DNA of 52,112 nt, taken from positions 1 to 52,112 of the forward strand of contig JBJENV010000063.1 in NCBI GenBank assembly GCA_051880375.1, written 5' to 3'. Below, piece by piece: positions 24,086-33,503 of this stretch. The notes beneath the pieces are model-generated. The model was not told the DNA's origin, did no database searches, and saw nothing but the letters and a program-made list of their open reading frames with translations. Numbering within the stretch: position 1 is the stretch's first letter; the number at the start of each line of letters is the position of its first letter. This DNA is from SIG299 sp051880375 (GTDB taxonomy: Bacteria; Bacillota; Clostridia; Lachnospirales; Lachnospiraceae). Both the position numbers and the translations under genes were made by a program.

Positions 24086-24289
24086 CTACTTGCCTGCCAG
24101 CATCTCTTCCTGACGCTTAATCATCTGACGAACCATCTCTCCGCCTACGCTGCCGTTCTGAGCGCTGGTTAAGTTACCGTTGTAACCGTTTGTTAACGGG
24201 ACGCCGATTTCGCCGGCAATTTCCATCTTGAACTTATCCATTGCTTCTCTTGCTTCAGGAACTTCTACACGATTTTTACCTCTAGACAT
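24086..24289 (-). CDS. Small acid-soluble spore protein, alpha/beta type
   Basis: A 67-residue DNA-coating spore protein that protects the spore chromosome and is degraded at germination by the GPR protease. The GPR cut site region is KMEIAGEIGV and the second conserved block is NGSVGGEMVRQMI. The ATG at 24289 has an AAGGGAAGG ribosome binding site; the frame extends further upstream but without support. It has its own terminator. It shows that the organism can form endospores. A forespore (sigma-G) promoter was not identified with certainty. Confidence 0.95.
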   Translation of the reverse strand: MSRGKNRVEVPEAREAMDKFKMEIAGEIGVPLTNGYNGNLTSAQNGSVGGEMVRQMIKRQEEMLAGK

Positions 24290-24493
24290 ATTCAATACCT
24301 TCCCTTTCTTGTCTCCTGCCGAATGCAGGTACATAATTGGTTTGCATCAAAACCCGGGCGAATCTTTGTCTGATTTGTTTCGTCCGAAGTTAAGTTACGC
24401 CAATAGTATCTGCCGGAAAACAAAAAATACGCTGGTATGTTTTGTCGGAAAGTTTCCTTATTGTGCTAAATTTTACGTCTTGTATTTTAAAAT

Positions 24494-26212
24494 TTATACC
24501 TGAAAGAAAGCTATCTCCTGCTCCAAATCAGACGACAGTTTCAGAAGTTCTTTTGCCGATTCAGACAACCGGCTCAAGGTCGTATTCAATTCCTGCATAG
24601 AAGCATTCGTTTCTTCCGCATTTGCGGCATTCTCTTCCGAAATTGCCGCTAGACTTTGAATTACGTCCATAACCCTTACTCTTGCTTCATCACAGGAAAC
24701 CGTCTGTGTCTGAATTATCTCTGCTTCCTGCTTGGAAGAATCTACTCCTTCCGTTACACGTAAAAACTTTTCTCTTGTCTGATTCAGCTTTTCACGCTGC
24801 TGCCTTACAATAATATCAACCTCGTCCATAACTGTAACCGTCTGCTCGGATTCCTGCAGCAGATGGTCGATAATTTTGCTGATTTCTGCTGCTGAGGCAT
24901 TGGATTCTTCCGCAAGCTTCTGAATTTCTGCCGCAACAACCGCAAAGCCTCTGCCCGCATCGCCGGCTCTTGCTGCTTCAATGCTCGCATTCAACGAAAG
25001 CAGATTTGTTTCCTCGGCAATGGATGTAATTAACTCTACCGCCTTGCGGATTGCCTGTACGGAATCATTTGTCGTGTGTACCTGAGTTCCGATTTTTCCT
25101 ATGGCTTCCGTGGTTCTGTCATTGGATAATCCAAGTTCTCCGATAATTAACGTAGATTCATCGCTTGCTTCTTTCATCTCCTGTGCGGTTTTTCCAAGGG
25201 TATCCACGCTTGCTACAATTTCCGTAATCAGCCTTCCCATCGTCTCAATATTATGAGAGGCGCGCTCTGTTTCTTCTGCCTGACTCATTGCTCCCTTGCT
25301 GACATCCTCAACTGCATTGCTGATTTCGTCCGTGGACTCACTTGACTGGTGTGCCATTTCCTTCATCGAATTACCTTCGTTGTAAAGAACCTTGGAAGAG
25401 TTTTTTATTCTTGCGATAATGTCCGTCAGCTTCTGCACGAGTGCCTCAAGCTCCCTCGTCATAAAGCCAAGCTCATCCTGACGCTTCTTTGCCTTTTCAT
25501 CGACCGTCACCTTCAAATTTCCTCTGCCGATTTCGCCAATCACATGCTCCGCTTTTTTAATAGCTTCTGCCAGATGCAATGAAAAATAAAAACCGATTAC
25601 TATCACACCGAGAAGAATAATAACGGATACGGCCACTATCACCATAATTTTCTGATTAATGAAGCTGTTGGCTTCACTGCTTGGAATTCCGGAAAACATC
25701 ATACCAATGATTTCGCCGTTCTGCACCAGCGGCACATAATACCCGTAATACGGCACGCCGTTGATTTTTACATCGGCATCGGAATACTCCTCGCCATTCT
25801 GAAGAACTGTTTTTATCACTGCCTCGGAAGCCTTGGTTCCGACCAATCTTCCGCCGTTTTCATCCTTTAATGAGGTTGTCACTCGCGTATCGCCATAAAA
25901 AAACGTCACATCATAATCCGTCAAAGACTTTATTTTGTCTACTATCTCATAGTTTTCACTGACTGCAAGATTTCCTTTTTTCACGCAGCCGGATGCATCT
26001 GCCAGATAGTCACCGGAATCGGAAAATTCATAGATTTCCTGCAGTGCGATTGCCATCCCACGCAGTCCTTTAAATGCTTCCTCCTGCATGCCTGCCCGAA
26101 TGTTCGTTGCTGCAATATACATCAATATAATGCTCAGAATCGCTGCCGGAAGTACCGAAATCATTAACAGTCTCCCTTTGATAGAAAGTGTAACTCTTTT
26201 TTCCTTAGCCAT
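24494..26212 (-). CDS. Methyl-accepting chemotaxis protein
   Basis: A 572-residue chemoreceptor: TM1 (residues ~12-35), an extracellular Cache-like sensor (~40-190, with YYGYYVPLVQNGEIIGMMF near its end), TM2 (~195-220), HAMP (~220-275) and a cytoplasmic signalling domain. The hairpin tip reads IAEETNLLSLNASIEAARAG, which contacts CheA and CheW. The ATG at 26212 has an AAGGAG ribosome binding site; a TTG three codons earlier is less likely. It follows the DUF2298 gene by 22 bases and could be read as the tail of the glycan operon. The ligand is unknown; Cache domains of this size often bind small organic acids. Confidence 0.95.
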   Translation of the reverse strand: MAKEKRVTLSIKGRLLMISVLPAAILSIILMYIAATNIRAGMQEEAFKGLRGMAIALQEIYEFSDSGDYLADASGCVKKGNLAVSENYEIVDKIKSLTDYDVTFFYGDTRVTTSLKDENGGRLVGTKASEAVIKTVLQNGEEYSDADVKINGVPYYGYYVPLVQNGEIIGMMFSGIPSSEANSFINQKIMVIVAVSVIILLGVIVIGFYFSLHLAEAIKKAEHVIGEIGRGNLKVTVDEKAKKRQDELGFMTRELEALVQKLTDIIARIKNSSKVLYNEGNSMKEMAHQSSESTDEISNAVEDVSKGAMSQAEETERASHNIETMGRLITEIVASVDTLGKTAQEMKEASDESTLIIGELGLSNDRTTEAIGKIGTQVHTTNDSVQAIRKAVELITSIAEETNLLSLNASIEAARAGDAGRGFAVVAAEIQKLAEESNASAAEISKIIDHLLQESEQTVTVMDEVDIIVRQQREKLNQTREKFLRVTEGVDSSKQEAEIIQTQTVSCDEARVRVMDVIQSLAAISEENAANAEETNASMQELNTTLSRLSESAKELLKLSSDLEQEIAFFQV

Positions 26213-26234
26213 ATTAAACAACTCCTTTGTACAA

Positions 26235-28625
26235 TTATTTATCTATTTGAAGAATGACAACCCCTTCATTCTCAAATACTACTGTTCCTAAGTATCGAAG
26301 CCCTTCCAGATTGACACCTCCGTCATCCGCATACTTTTTATGCTCCTGCCCGCCGATATAAATGTACTCCACATGATACAGTTCAAGCAGTTCCTTTACC
26401 TGTGTCATGTCTTTGGATGTGTAGATTGTTTTAACATCTGCTACTCTTGCATCAACCAGAGCAAGATTGTTTTTCCATAACCATTCATGGGTATGCCAGC
26501 CGATAACCGTAGGAAGTCCCGTTGTCACCGACACTCTCTGATAATAAGTATAGCTGTCGCCCGGTGCTTCTAACATCACCGGTCTGCCTTCTATATTTTC
26601 GTTAATCCAGTCAATGGCTTCTGCATCCGACGGCGATTCCTTTTCCACAAATGCAGCCGAATCAAGGCTCTGAAAACGGCTTCTGTCCGTTATATCCCCA
26701 AACCACGAATGAACGGAGGTACCCAGATAACCAACCGTACCACAGAGCAGATAACCGGTCAGAATACCGCAAATACACTGGGTGATGTTTCCCACAAGTG
26801 CAATCAGCTTCGGAATTACATAGCCCATCATAATGCCGAACATAATAAACGCCTGATAGGTCAGCTTAAACATCGTATTGGCACGCTTATAATCGCCTGA
26901 ATAAATGTCCACAACATAAACAAGCTCCGGAAGCAGAACCAGTCCTGCGGCGCAAAGTCCAATCGTCAGTACAAACAAATCCGGGAATTCCAAATCATTG
27001 ATAAAACGGAACAGCACCGGCAGTTCCTTCCTCTTTTTTTTGTAGCTGCTCTTTACGTTGCTGTTTTCCTTCTTCTGTCCAAATACCAGAGAAAGCAGAT
27101 AAATTACAAGCACGATAACCGGCAATCCCCAAAGCACTGCAAGCTGATACAGCGGCGTATGGCTGGTACAAAGAGCAATTCCGCCTGCCATCGAATCAAA
27201 TTTCAGGTTAAAAGGAAGCGGTACCCATAACATCATCACCACAATGACTGCTGCATGAAGCGCCGTAAGAATGACGGCTTCTTTTTTAAACCTTGTCACG
27301 ATTGCATTGCTGAATAAAATAATTGCACCGGAAACAACAAAGTAAATCGGAAAATCCCAATAGTTTGTCATTTGGAACAGTCCGATAAAGAATCCAATGG
27401 CAAAGATAGACGGATGAATGGCTTCTTTCCAAAGCACAAGCTTTTCTGTTTCCCTGCCCTCCTTTACCGCCTCCATACGGCTCCTGCGATAAAACAGCCA
27501 GCCAAGCAGAATACCGAGTACTGTCAGCACAAACATGATATTGGTTACATGGGCATGTAAATCGCCAAGTACAAATGAATAGGACGGAAACTCATGTATC
27601 GTTTTATCGTTTGTCTCCGGATTATACCCGATATAACGTGTTGCATTCGGGAACCAGTAAGAAGACTTCTCCATTCCTATCATTTCCTGAATGGTCGGAA
27701 CAATCTTCGCAAAAATCGTATAGTGCATGTTTCCTGCAAATGTTACCGCCGTTCCGCCGAAAAGACCGCTGATATGCGGAAGCAGTACAGAAAGCGCCGT
27801 ACTTACCGGACGATATGCTGTCTGCTCTTTTTCTGCCTTTTCTCTCCGCTTTTTATTTTTCCCATCCACTGCCGCTGTTATCAGTTCGAACACAATGGAA
27901 TAAACAAGCATAAAGCAGAAGGCAAGCAGCATGGCAAGCGCCAGATTGTGTCCGTCATTTACCGTAACACCGGACAGCTTCGTAAGAAACGTTGCAAAGT
28001 ATTGTCCCATATAGTAATAATTTAAATCCGTACCGGAAAACCAAAAATCCTCCGGCGGCATATATTCGGTCCGCATAAGCGATGTCATAAAACCGTAATC
28101 CATGAATTTCTCGGTGCCGTACGCTTCCGGTTTAAAGCACTTCACATAGCATGCCAGAATAAAAAGCAGTAAAAACAATAATTCATAGATAAGCACCAAT
28201 GTCAGCTTTCTTCCTCCGTCTGTCGGAGACGGTGCGCAAACTTCCTGCTTCCATGCAGTAATTTTAGGGCGTTTCTTCGCAAAAATCCAAAAAGCTGCAT
28301 CAATGACTGCTACAATTACTACAACAATCAGGCAGTTCACTCTTGTGAATTTCATCCAATGCAAAGAAGAAAACAACCACATCAGCCACCCCGTGAGTGC
28401 AACGCCGATTGCCTTTGAAAACAGAAAACCACCGTCATGAAAACCGGAGAACATCAATTCTGTCAAAGGATAGCATACGATACCGAGCAGCACAAGCACT
28501 GCCCACCAGGCGAGCACTGCCTTCAGCTCTGTCTGAAGCAGATAATTACCCGTTAAAAATACTGCCAGATACAGAAGCAAAAGCACCAGTATCTGCACAA
28601 TAGGAAAGGACATTTTCTTTTTCAT
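26235..28625 (-). CDS. DUF2298 family giant membrane protein (GT-C-like)
   Basis: A 796-residue protein with well over a dozen hydrophobic segments, of the DUF2298 ('YYY') family. The signature is the extracytoplasmic MDYGFMTSLMRTEYMPPEDF segment followed at once by NYYYMGQYFATF near residue 200. Such proteins have the topology of GT-C glycosyltransferases, which take sugars from polyprenyl-phosphate carriers on the outer face. The C-terminal ~120 residues form a soluble domain (AIDWINENIEGRPVMLEAPG). It lies 16 bases after a polyprenol-phosphate-type glycosyltransferase, a natural donor-making partner. Its activity is inferred from fold and context, not from a known homologue. Confidence 0.8.
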   Translation of the reverse strand: MKKKMSFPIVQILVLLLLYLAVFLTGNYLLQTELKAVLAWWAVLVLLGIVCYPLTELMFSGFHDGGFLFSKAIGVALTGWLMWLFSSLHWMKFTRVNCLIVVVIVAVIDAAFWIFAKKRPKITAWKQEVCAPSPTDGGRKLTLVLIYELLFLLLFILACYVKCFKPEAYGTEKFMDYGFMTSLMRTEYMPPEDFWFSGTDLNYYYMGQYFATFLTKLSGVTVNDGHNLALAMLLAFCFMLVYSIVFELITAAVDGKNKKRREKAEKEQTAYRPVSTALSVLLPHISGLFGGTAVTFAGNMHYTIFAKIVPTIQEMIGMEKSSYWFPNATRYIGYNPETNDKTIHEFPSYSFVLGDLHAHVTNIMFVLTVLGILLGWLFYRRSRMEAVKEGRETEKLVLWKEAIHPSIFAIGFFIGLFQMTNYWDFPIYFVVSGAIILFSNAIVTRFKKEAVILTALHAAVIVVMMLWVPLPFNLKFDSMAGGIALCTSHTPLYQLAVLWGLPVIVLVIYLLSLVFGQKKENSNVKSSYKKKRKELPVLFRFINDLEFPDLFVLTIGLCAAGLVLLPELVYVVDIYSGDYKRANTMFKLTYQAFIMFGIMMGYVIPKLIALVGNITQCICGILTGYLLCGTVGYLGTSVHSWFGDITDRSRFQSLDSAAFVEKESPSDAEAIDWINENIEGRPVMLEAPGDSYTYYQRVSVTTGLPTVIGWHTHEWLWKNNLALVDARVADVKTIYTSKDMTQVKELLELYHVEYIYIGGQEHKKYADDGGVNLEGLRYLGTVVFENEGVVILQIDK

Positions 28626-28641
28626 ATTACCGCTAACCTTT

Positions 28642-29352
28642 CTATTTCTGAATAATTTTGTTGATTGCGATGAAATCCTTCAGTGCCTGCTTTCCGATAC
28701 GGAAAATCTTCTTCATATTGATGGAATTCACACCGCCTTGTCTCGGTCGGAACGTAATCGGAAGATATTTTACCTTATAACCCTTTTTGATAAATAAAAC
28801 CGATACGATAACATTCGATAAATTATAGTCCTTCGGAATCAACACGATTTCCTTTTTTAAGCTCTCTGCCTTCATCAGACGGAACGGCGTATTGGCGTCC
28901 TGTACCTTGACCCGGAAGCAGACAAGGCAGACTGCCTTTAGCACCTTTGTAACAAACACACGGGAAAATCCATCCTGTCTCCCCTTTCTGTGTCCGATGA
29001 CCATATCATATTCGTTTCTCAGTCTCCAAAACTCATCAAACTCCTGCGGAAGCGTCTGTCCATCGGAATCTGTCTGGAAAATGTAATCCGCACCGTGGTC
29101 AATCGCGTACTGGTAGCCAAATAAAATCGTGGCACCGTGACCTCCATTCTCTTTATGGAGCGGAAGTAGCTGCGGACGCTCTTTTGCCAGTTCCGTAAGC
29201 TTTGCATAGGTGGAATCCTTGCTGCCGTCATCCACAATGACAAGCCTTCCTTCCGTACCGGTTCTTTCTACAACCGGATACCAGTCTTTTACTACAGCTT
29301 CAATATTCTCTTCTTCGTTATATGCCGGAATGACTATGTATAATTTATCCAT
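28642..29352 (-). CDS. Family 2 glycosyltransferase, DPM1-like
   Basis: A 236-residue GT-A enzyme that probably loads a sugar from a nucleotide donor onto polyprenyl phosphate. The N-terminal nucleotide-binding stretch is YIVIPAYNEEENIEAVV, with VIVDDGSKDST near residue 38 and the metal-binding DSD in FQTDSDGQT near residue 96. Unlike the other GT2 of this cluster (32550-33503) it lacks C-terminal membrane helices. It sits between glf and the DUF2298 gene. The sugar cannot be read from the sequence. Confidence 0.88.
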   Translation of the reverse strand: MDKLYIVIPAYNEEENIEAVVKDWYPVVERTGTEGRLVIVDDGSKDSTYAKLTELAKERPQLLPLHKENGGHGATILFGYQYAIDHGADYIFQTDSDGQTLPQEFDEFWRLRNEYDMVIGHRKGRQDGFSRVFVTKVLKAVCLVCFRVKVQDANTPFRLMKAESLKKEIVLIPKDYNLSNVIVSVLFIKKGYKVKYLPITFRPRQGGVNSINMKKIFRIGKQALKDFIAINKIIQK

Positions 29353-29419
29353 ACAAATTCTCCTTTCGTTTCTCTGCTTTCAATTAGCCCGACACTGCTT
29401 TCCTTCTGCATGTATGTAC

Positions 29420-30511
29420 CTATTTTCTGATGCGTTCAAACAGATTCAATGCACTTCTTACAACTGCATCCATATTGTAGTAGCGGTACTCTGCCAGTCT
29501 GCCGAGGAAAAATACGTTTGTCTCCTTCTTCATTTCTTCCTGATACTTTGCAAACTGTTCCTTGTATTCCCCCGTCGGGAACGGATAATACGGCTCGCCC
29601 TCGCTCTTCGGAAATTCCTTTAAGATCGTTGTCTTCGCATGCTTCTGTCCGGTCAGTTTTTTAAACTCCGTTATTCTTGTAAAATCATAGTCGTTCGGGT
29701 AATTGACAACAGGCGCTGGCTGATATTCCTCCACATCGTGGGTTTCAAATACGAATTCCAGGCTGCGGTATGCCATCTTTCCGTATTTATAGTCATAAAA
29801 GTAATCGGTCGGACCTGTATAAATCAGTGTATCATACTCGATATCGTCAATTACCTCTTTATAGTCTGTATTCAGCAGCAGCTTGATATTCGGATTTGCC
29901 GTCATGGCCTCACACATCTTTGTATATCCGTACTTCGGCATACCCTGATATTTATCGGTAAAGTAACGGGTGTCTCTGTTATAGCGCACCGGAATTCTGG
30001 AAATAACCGAGGTGTCGATGAGTGCAGGGTCCAGTCCCCATTGCTTCTTCGTGTAATTTTCAAAAAACTTTGCGTAGATTTCCTCACCGACCTTGCTGAG
30101 CGCCACATCCTTGCTCGTCTTGATTTCAGGAATGTCAACTGCCTTTTCTTTTAAGAACACTTCCATCTCCTCCGGCGTAAAATCCGTGTGATACAATGCA
30201 TTGATGGTTTCCAGAGTAATCGGCATCGGAATCAGATTTCCATCCACACAGGTCAGCACTCTGTGCCAGAAATCGTTCCACTTTGTAAACTGACTCAAAT
30301 AATCATATACTTCCTTGTCATTCGTGTGGAAAATGTGCGGCCCGTAATTGTGAATCAGAATTCCGTCCTCGTTGTACGAATCATAAATGTTTCCGCCGAT
30401 ATGACTTCTCTTTTCAATGACCAGTACCTTTTTCCCGAGCACGTTTGCAATACGTTCTGCCACGGTAAGTCCTGCAATACCTGCACCTACTACTACATAC
30501 TCATACTTCAT
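29420..30511 (-). CDS. glf: UDP-galactopyranose mutase
   Basis: Glf is the flavoenzyme that contracts UDP-galactopyranose to UDP-galactofuranose, the donor for Galf in cell-surface glycans. The 363 residues are the usual length. The FAD-binding GAGIAGLTVAERIA is at residue 8, followed by EKRSHIGGNIYD and the family motif NYGPHIFHTND near residue 55, with the conserved YTKKQWG near residue 154. It lies in a minus-strand run of glycan genes, indicating that the surface polymer made by this locus contains galactofuranose. Confidence 0.96.
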   Translation of the reverse strand: MKYEYVVVGAGIAGLTVAERIANVLGKKVLVIEKRSHIGGNIYDSYNEDGILIHNYGPHIFHTNDKEVYDYLSQFTKWNDFWHRVLTCVDGNLIPMPITLETINALYHTDFTPEEMEVFLKEKAVDIPEIKTSKDVALSKVGEEIYAKFFENYTKKQWGLDPALIDTSVISRIPVRYNRDTRYFTDKYQGMPKYGYTKMCEAMTANPNIKLLLNTDYKEVIDDIEYDTLIYTGPTDYFYDYKYGKMAYRSLEFVFETHDVEEYQPAPVVNYPNDYDFTRITEFKKLTGQKHAKTTILKEFPKSEGEPYYPFPTGEYKEQFAKYQEEMKKETNVFFLGRLAEYRYYNMDAVVRSALNLFERIRK

Positions 30512-30528
30512 ACATCCTTCTCCTTTAT

Positions 30529-32556
30529 TTATCGTTTTTTCGTTGTATCAAAAATCCGAACCATCCAATCACCCGCATCACACTCAAAGACCACCTCATA
30601 CGTACTTTCTATAATGTCCTCCCGTACCGTGTATTCCGTACTGGTCCGGCAGTCATGGTCTACAATAATGTAACGGATGTTTTCCTGTTCTATCAGTGCA
30701 GAAAGCTCTTCCGGAGAAGCTGCTTCATACATCTGCTTTACCCGGTTTCCTCTGGTGTTTGTATCATATCCTGCCGACCAGGCATAATACGGCCAGCCAC
30801 AGTACATCATTGCTCCGCCAAGCACCACACGACTCAAAGAATAATACGGTGTCAGAAACATATCGTCACATGTCGCATGATCCGCAATCCACTCTGTCAA
30901 CGGATCCTCCAGATTAAACCGCAGATAATTTTTATTGCGCTTTAAGACAATCGTGTAATCGTAAAGCCCTGTAGCCGTCAGTACTACGACAAGCAGAATG
31001 GCAATGCACTTCACCAGCCAGTCCTTCCGATGCCACAGCCATGTAATCAGATACGCCGCAAAAATGCCGATGAGCATAAGCGAAGTCATAATCCATTTAT
31101 GGTTTACGGTAATATCAATGGTTAAAGATAGCGTAAATGCAAGGACAAACGGTATTGAAAATACAAGAAGAAAGTATCTTTTTGTCCCCCTTACAAGACA
31201 TGCTCCTGCAAGTGCCACTGCAAGAACCATCCCGGTCAGTTCCACAATAAATACCAGTACGCCGAAAAACGTTTTGTTTTCTGCCAAAAAACCAAAATAA
31301 TACGATGGCGAAACAGCGGAACCATGAATAAAGAACGACGTCTGCAGCAAAGAAAGCACAAGCGCAATCAGAGCCGAAATCAAATAATCCAGCCGGTACT
31401 CCGACACCGCTGCCATGAAAAACAGCATGGCAAGCGTTGCAATCAGCACAGAACCGTTCCAAAACGCAATGCCGCCAAGTACAAGTCCCATACCGATAGC
31501 AAATTTTGCATCCTTGATTCCAAACGCCGTTTTCGTAAAGAACAATAGTTTAAACTGCTTTAGACGATTTGTTTCTTTTGTAAGCGTTTTTCCCATCTCT
31601 GACACATACGGCTCAAACAGCAAAATCGCAAGCAGCAGGATGCCGAGAGCAAACGCCAGATGACGCTGATTACAGTATACGTTTAAATTCCAAAGTCCCC
31701 AGTTCTCATTCTGCGTATAGCCTAAAAATTCCGTGTTATTCTTTAGCGCTTCCCACACCGTTCCCTTCGGCTGCTCTGCCATATAACGGAATACCGTAAA
31801 GGAGCTGCGGAATGTAAACAACAGCGCGGTAAGTGCGCCGCAAAGCTTACTCTTTGTCAGTCTGACTGCAAGTACAAAAAGGAGCAGATACACACTTACC
31901 ATACTAAAGATGCTCGGCAGGTTAAAGGCATAATCAATCCGCATTCCCAGATACTCCAGATTGCCGACCATAAATTGAAACATAAAATGATAACGGACAT
32001 CTTCTCCTGCATAATGCGCATATTGCGTCGGAAAGTTGTTACTGACCGAAAAGGAACGAATCATCCCAAGATGCGCCGCAAAATCACTGAATACCGAATA
32101 ACCGACCTTTAAGAAGCCATCCGATACGCGAAATGTTACAAACATTAAAGAAGTAACAAAAACAAAGGCGGCAACCGCATAAAGCAGATAAAAATTGACT
32201 CCTCCGCAAAAAAAGCGGCGTACCGAAGCTTTTGCCTCCTTCATCCCGCTCTTTTTTAATCTGCGGAACACATAAAAAGCCAAAAGCGGCAGAAACAGCA
32301 CAAAGGCAATCAGATTTCCGTAAAGCAACGGTTCTTCAACGTTTTGGAACAGGTATGCCGTCAGATATACAAACCAGCTGACCGCCAGCGTTCCAATCAG
32401 ATACCATGCCGGAAGCTTCACAAAGTATTCCGGCAGCAAAATTACACGATGACCCTCTCCCGTTATTTTCGTAAGTTCCGACAGCTTCGGAAAGAAAAAG
32501 CTGCATATTACATATCCGCATAACACACAAAGTCCAATATAAAGTACTCCTAGCAT
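30529..32556 (-). CDS. Large polytopic membrane protein, GT-C-like
   Basis: A 675-residue protein with roughly 14-16 hydrophobic segments and a soluble C-terminal domain (~570-675). Its first large outer loop (SDFAAHLGMIRSFS, then YAGEDVRYHFMFQFMVGNLEYLG) echoes the corresponding loop of the DUF2298 protein downstream (a D followed ~20 residues later by aromatic-rich Y-Y/H and G). That suggests a distant paralogue and a GT-C-type transferase. The ATG overlaps the end of the GtrB-like gene by 7 bases, so the two are probably co-translated and work as donor synthase and transferase. Confidence 0.65.
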   Translation of the reverse strand: MLGVLYIGLCVLCGYVICSFFFPKLSELTKITGEGHRVILLPEYFVKLPAWYLIGTLAVSWFVYLTAYLFQNVEEPLLYGNLIAFVLFLPLLAFYVFRRLKKSGMKEAKASVRRFFCGGVNFYLLYAVAAFVFVTSLMFVTFRVSDGFLKVGYSVFSDFAAHLGMIRSFSVSNNFPTQYAHYAGEDVRYHFMFQFMVGNLEYLGMRIDYAFNLPSIFSMVSVYLLLFVLAVRLTKSKLCGALTALLFTFRSSFTVFRYMAEQPKGTVWEALKNNTEFLGYTQNENWGLWNLNVYCNQRHLAFALGILLLAILLFEPYVSEMGKTLTKETNRLKQFKLLFFTKTAFGIKDAKFAIGMGLVLGGIAFWNGSVLIATLAMLFFMAAVSEYRLDYLISALIALVLSLLQTSFFIHGSAVSPSYYFGFLAENKTFFGVLVFIVELTGMVLAVALAGACLVRGTKRYFLLVFSIPFVLAFTLSLTIDITVNHKWIMTSLMLIGIFAAYLITWLWHRKDWLVKCIAILLVVVLTATGLYDYTIVLKRNKNYLRFNLEDPLTEWIADHATCDDMFLTPYYSLSRVVLGGAMMYCGWPYYAWSAGYDTNTRGNRVKQMYEAASPEELSALIEQENIRYIIVDHDCRTSTEYTVREDIIESTYEVVFECDAGDWMVRIFDTTKKR

Positions 32557-33503
32557 TGTTCTTCCCCGTCCTTTATCTTTTTGGAAACCAGATACCTCGG
32601 TCTTCCCTTTAATTCATGATAAATCCTCATCAAATACAGTCCGATGATTCCAAGGCTGATCATCAGCGTGCTGCCGATAAATAATAACAGCAGAATCACC
32701 GTCGTAAAACCCTCCAGTGCATTTCCGGTCAGGTAGCGCACCAGCGTCTGAATTCCGAGTACTACGGAAAACAGAAACATGATACAGCCAAGTATGGTAA
32801 TCAGTTGGAGCGGTGCTGACGTATAGGATGTAATTGCGGAAACCGCAAGACCTGTCAAACGCCTCAGAGACCACTTCGAGGTTCCCATCACTCTCTTCTG
32901 CACCTCAAACGGAACCTGTTTCCGTTCAAAGCCGACCCATGCCGACATTCCCCTGAAAAACGTAATTTTCTCCGGCATCTGCTTCATTGCCTCAACTACC
33001 TTTCTGTCAAGCAGCTTGTAGTCCGAAGCATTTCTCAAATCAATGCCGGTTGCTTTCAACAAAATTTTATAAAAACTTTTTGCACAAATTTTATAAATGA
33101 AGCTTTCCTTACCGCGGGAACTTTTGACTCCCTCCACGACATCATAGCCTTCGTTTCTCCATGCATCCACAAGCACCGGAATCAGTTCCGGCGGATCCTG
33201 CAAATCCGCATCCATGACAATCACGGCATCCCCCGTCGCTGCTTCAAGTCCCGCACAGAGCGCAGCCTCTTTCCCGAAGTTCCGGCTCAGCCGCACCGCG
33301 GTAATCGCCTGATTTTCTTTTGCCATACCGGAGAGCTTTGTCCAGGAATCATCCCCGGAACCGTCGTCGACCAGCACAAACTCATAACAAATGTTGTGTT
33401 CCTTTAGCAGACGCTCCACGAGTCCTACGGAGCTTACGATGTGGCTGCCTTCGTTATAGACGGGCATGATAATTGAAATTACTGCTTGTTCTCCGCGAGC
33501 CAT
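32550..33503 (-). CDS. GtrB/ArnC-like polyprenyl-phosphate glycosyltransferase
   Basis: A 317-residue family 2 glycosyltransferase with two C-terminal membrane helices (residues ~230-255 and ~265-295), the architecture of GtrB/ArnC-type enzymes that build polyprenyl-phosphate sugars. The nucleotide-binding ISIIMPVYNEGSHI, the FVLVDDGSGDDSW segment and the metal motif VIVMDADLQDPPELI are clear. Its start overlaps the AAA+ gene by 25 bases and is preceded by AAGGAGGAGG. It heads the glycan cluster, so its product is probably flipped and used by the GT-C-like protein encoded next. Confidence 0.92.
   Translation of the reverse strand: MARGEQAVISIIMPVYNEGSHIVSSVGLVERLLKEHNICYEFVLVDDGSGDDSWTKLSGMAKENQAITAVRLSRNFGKEAALCAGLEAATGDAVIVMDADLQDPPELIPVLVDAWRNEGYDVVEGVKSSRGKESFIYKICAKSFYKILLKATGIDLRNASDYKLLDRKVVEAMKQMPEKITFFRGMSAWVGFERKQVPFEVQKRVMGTSKWSLRRLTGLAVSAITSYTSAPLQLITILGCIMFLFSVVLGIQTLVRYLTGNALEGFTTVILLLLFIGSTLMISLGIIGLYLMRIYHELKGRPRYLVSKKIKDGEEQC

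Noticed and set aside
24290..24493. Riboswitch-like sequence between the chemoreceptor and SASP genes
   Set aside because: A few short G/C patches recall riboswitch text but no consistent helices could be drawn; nothing is supported there.
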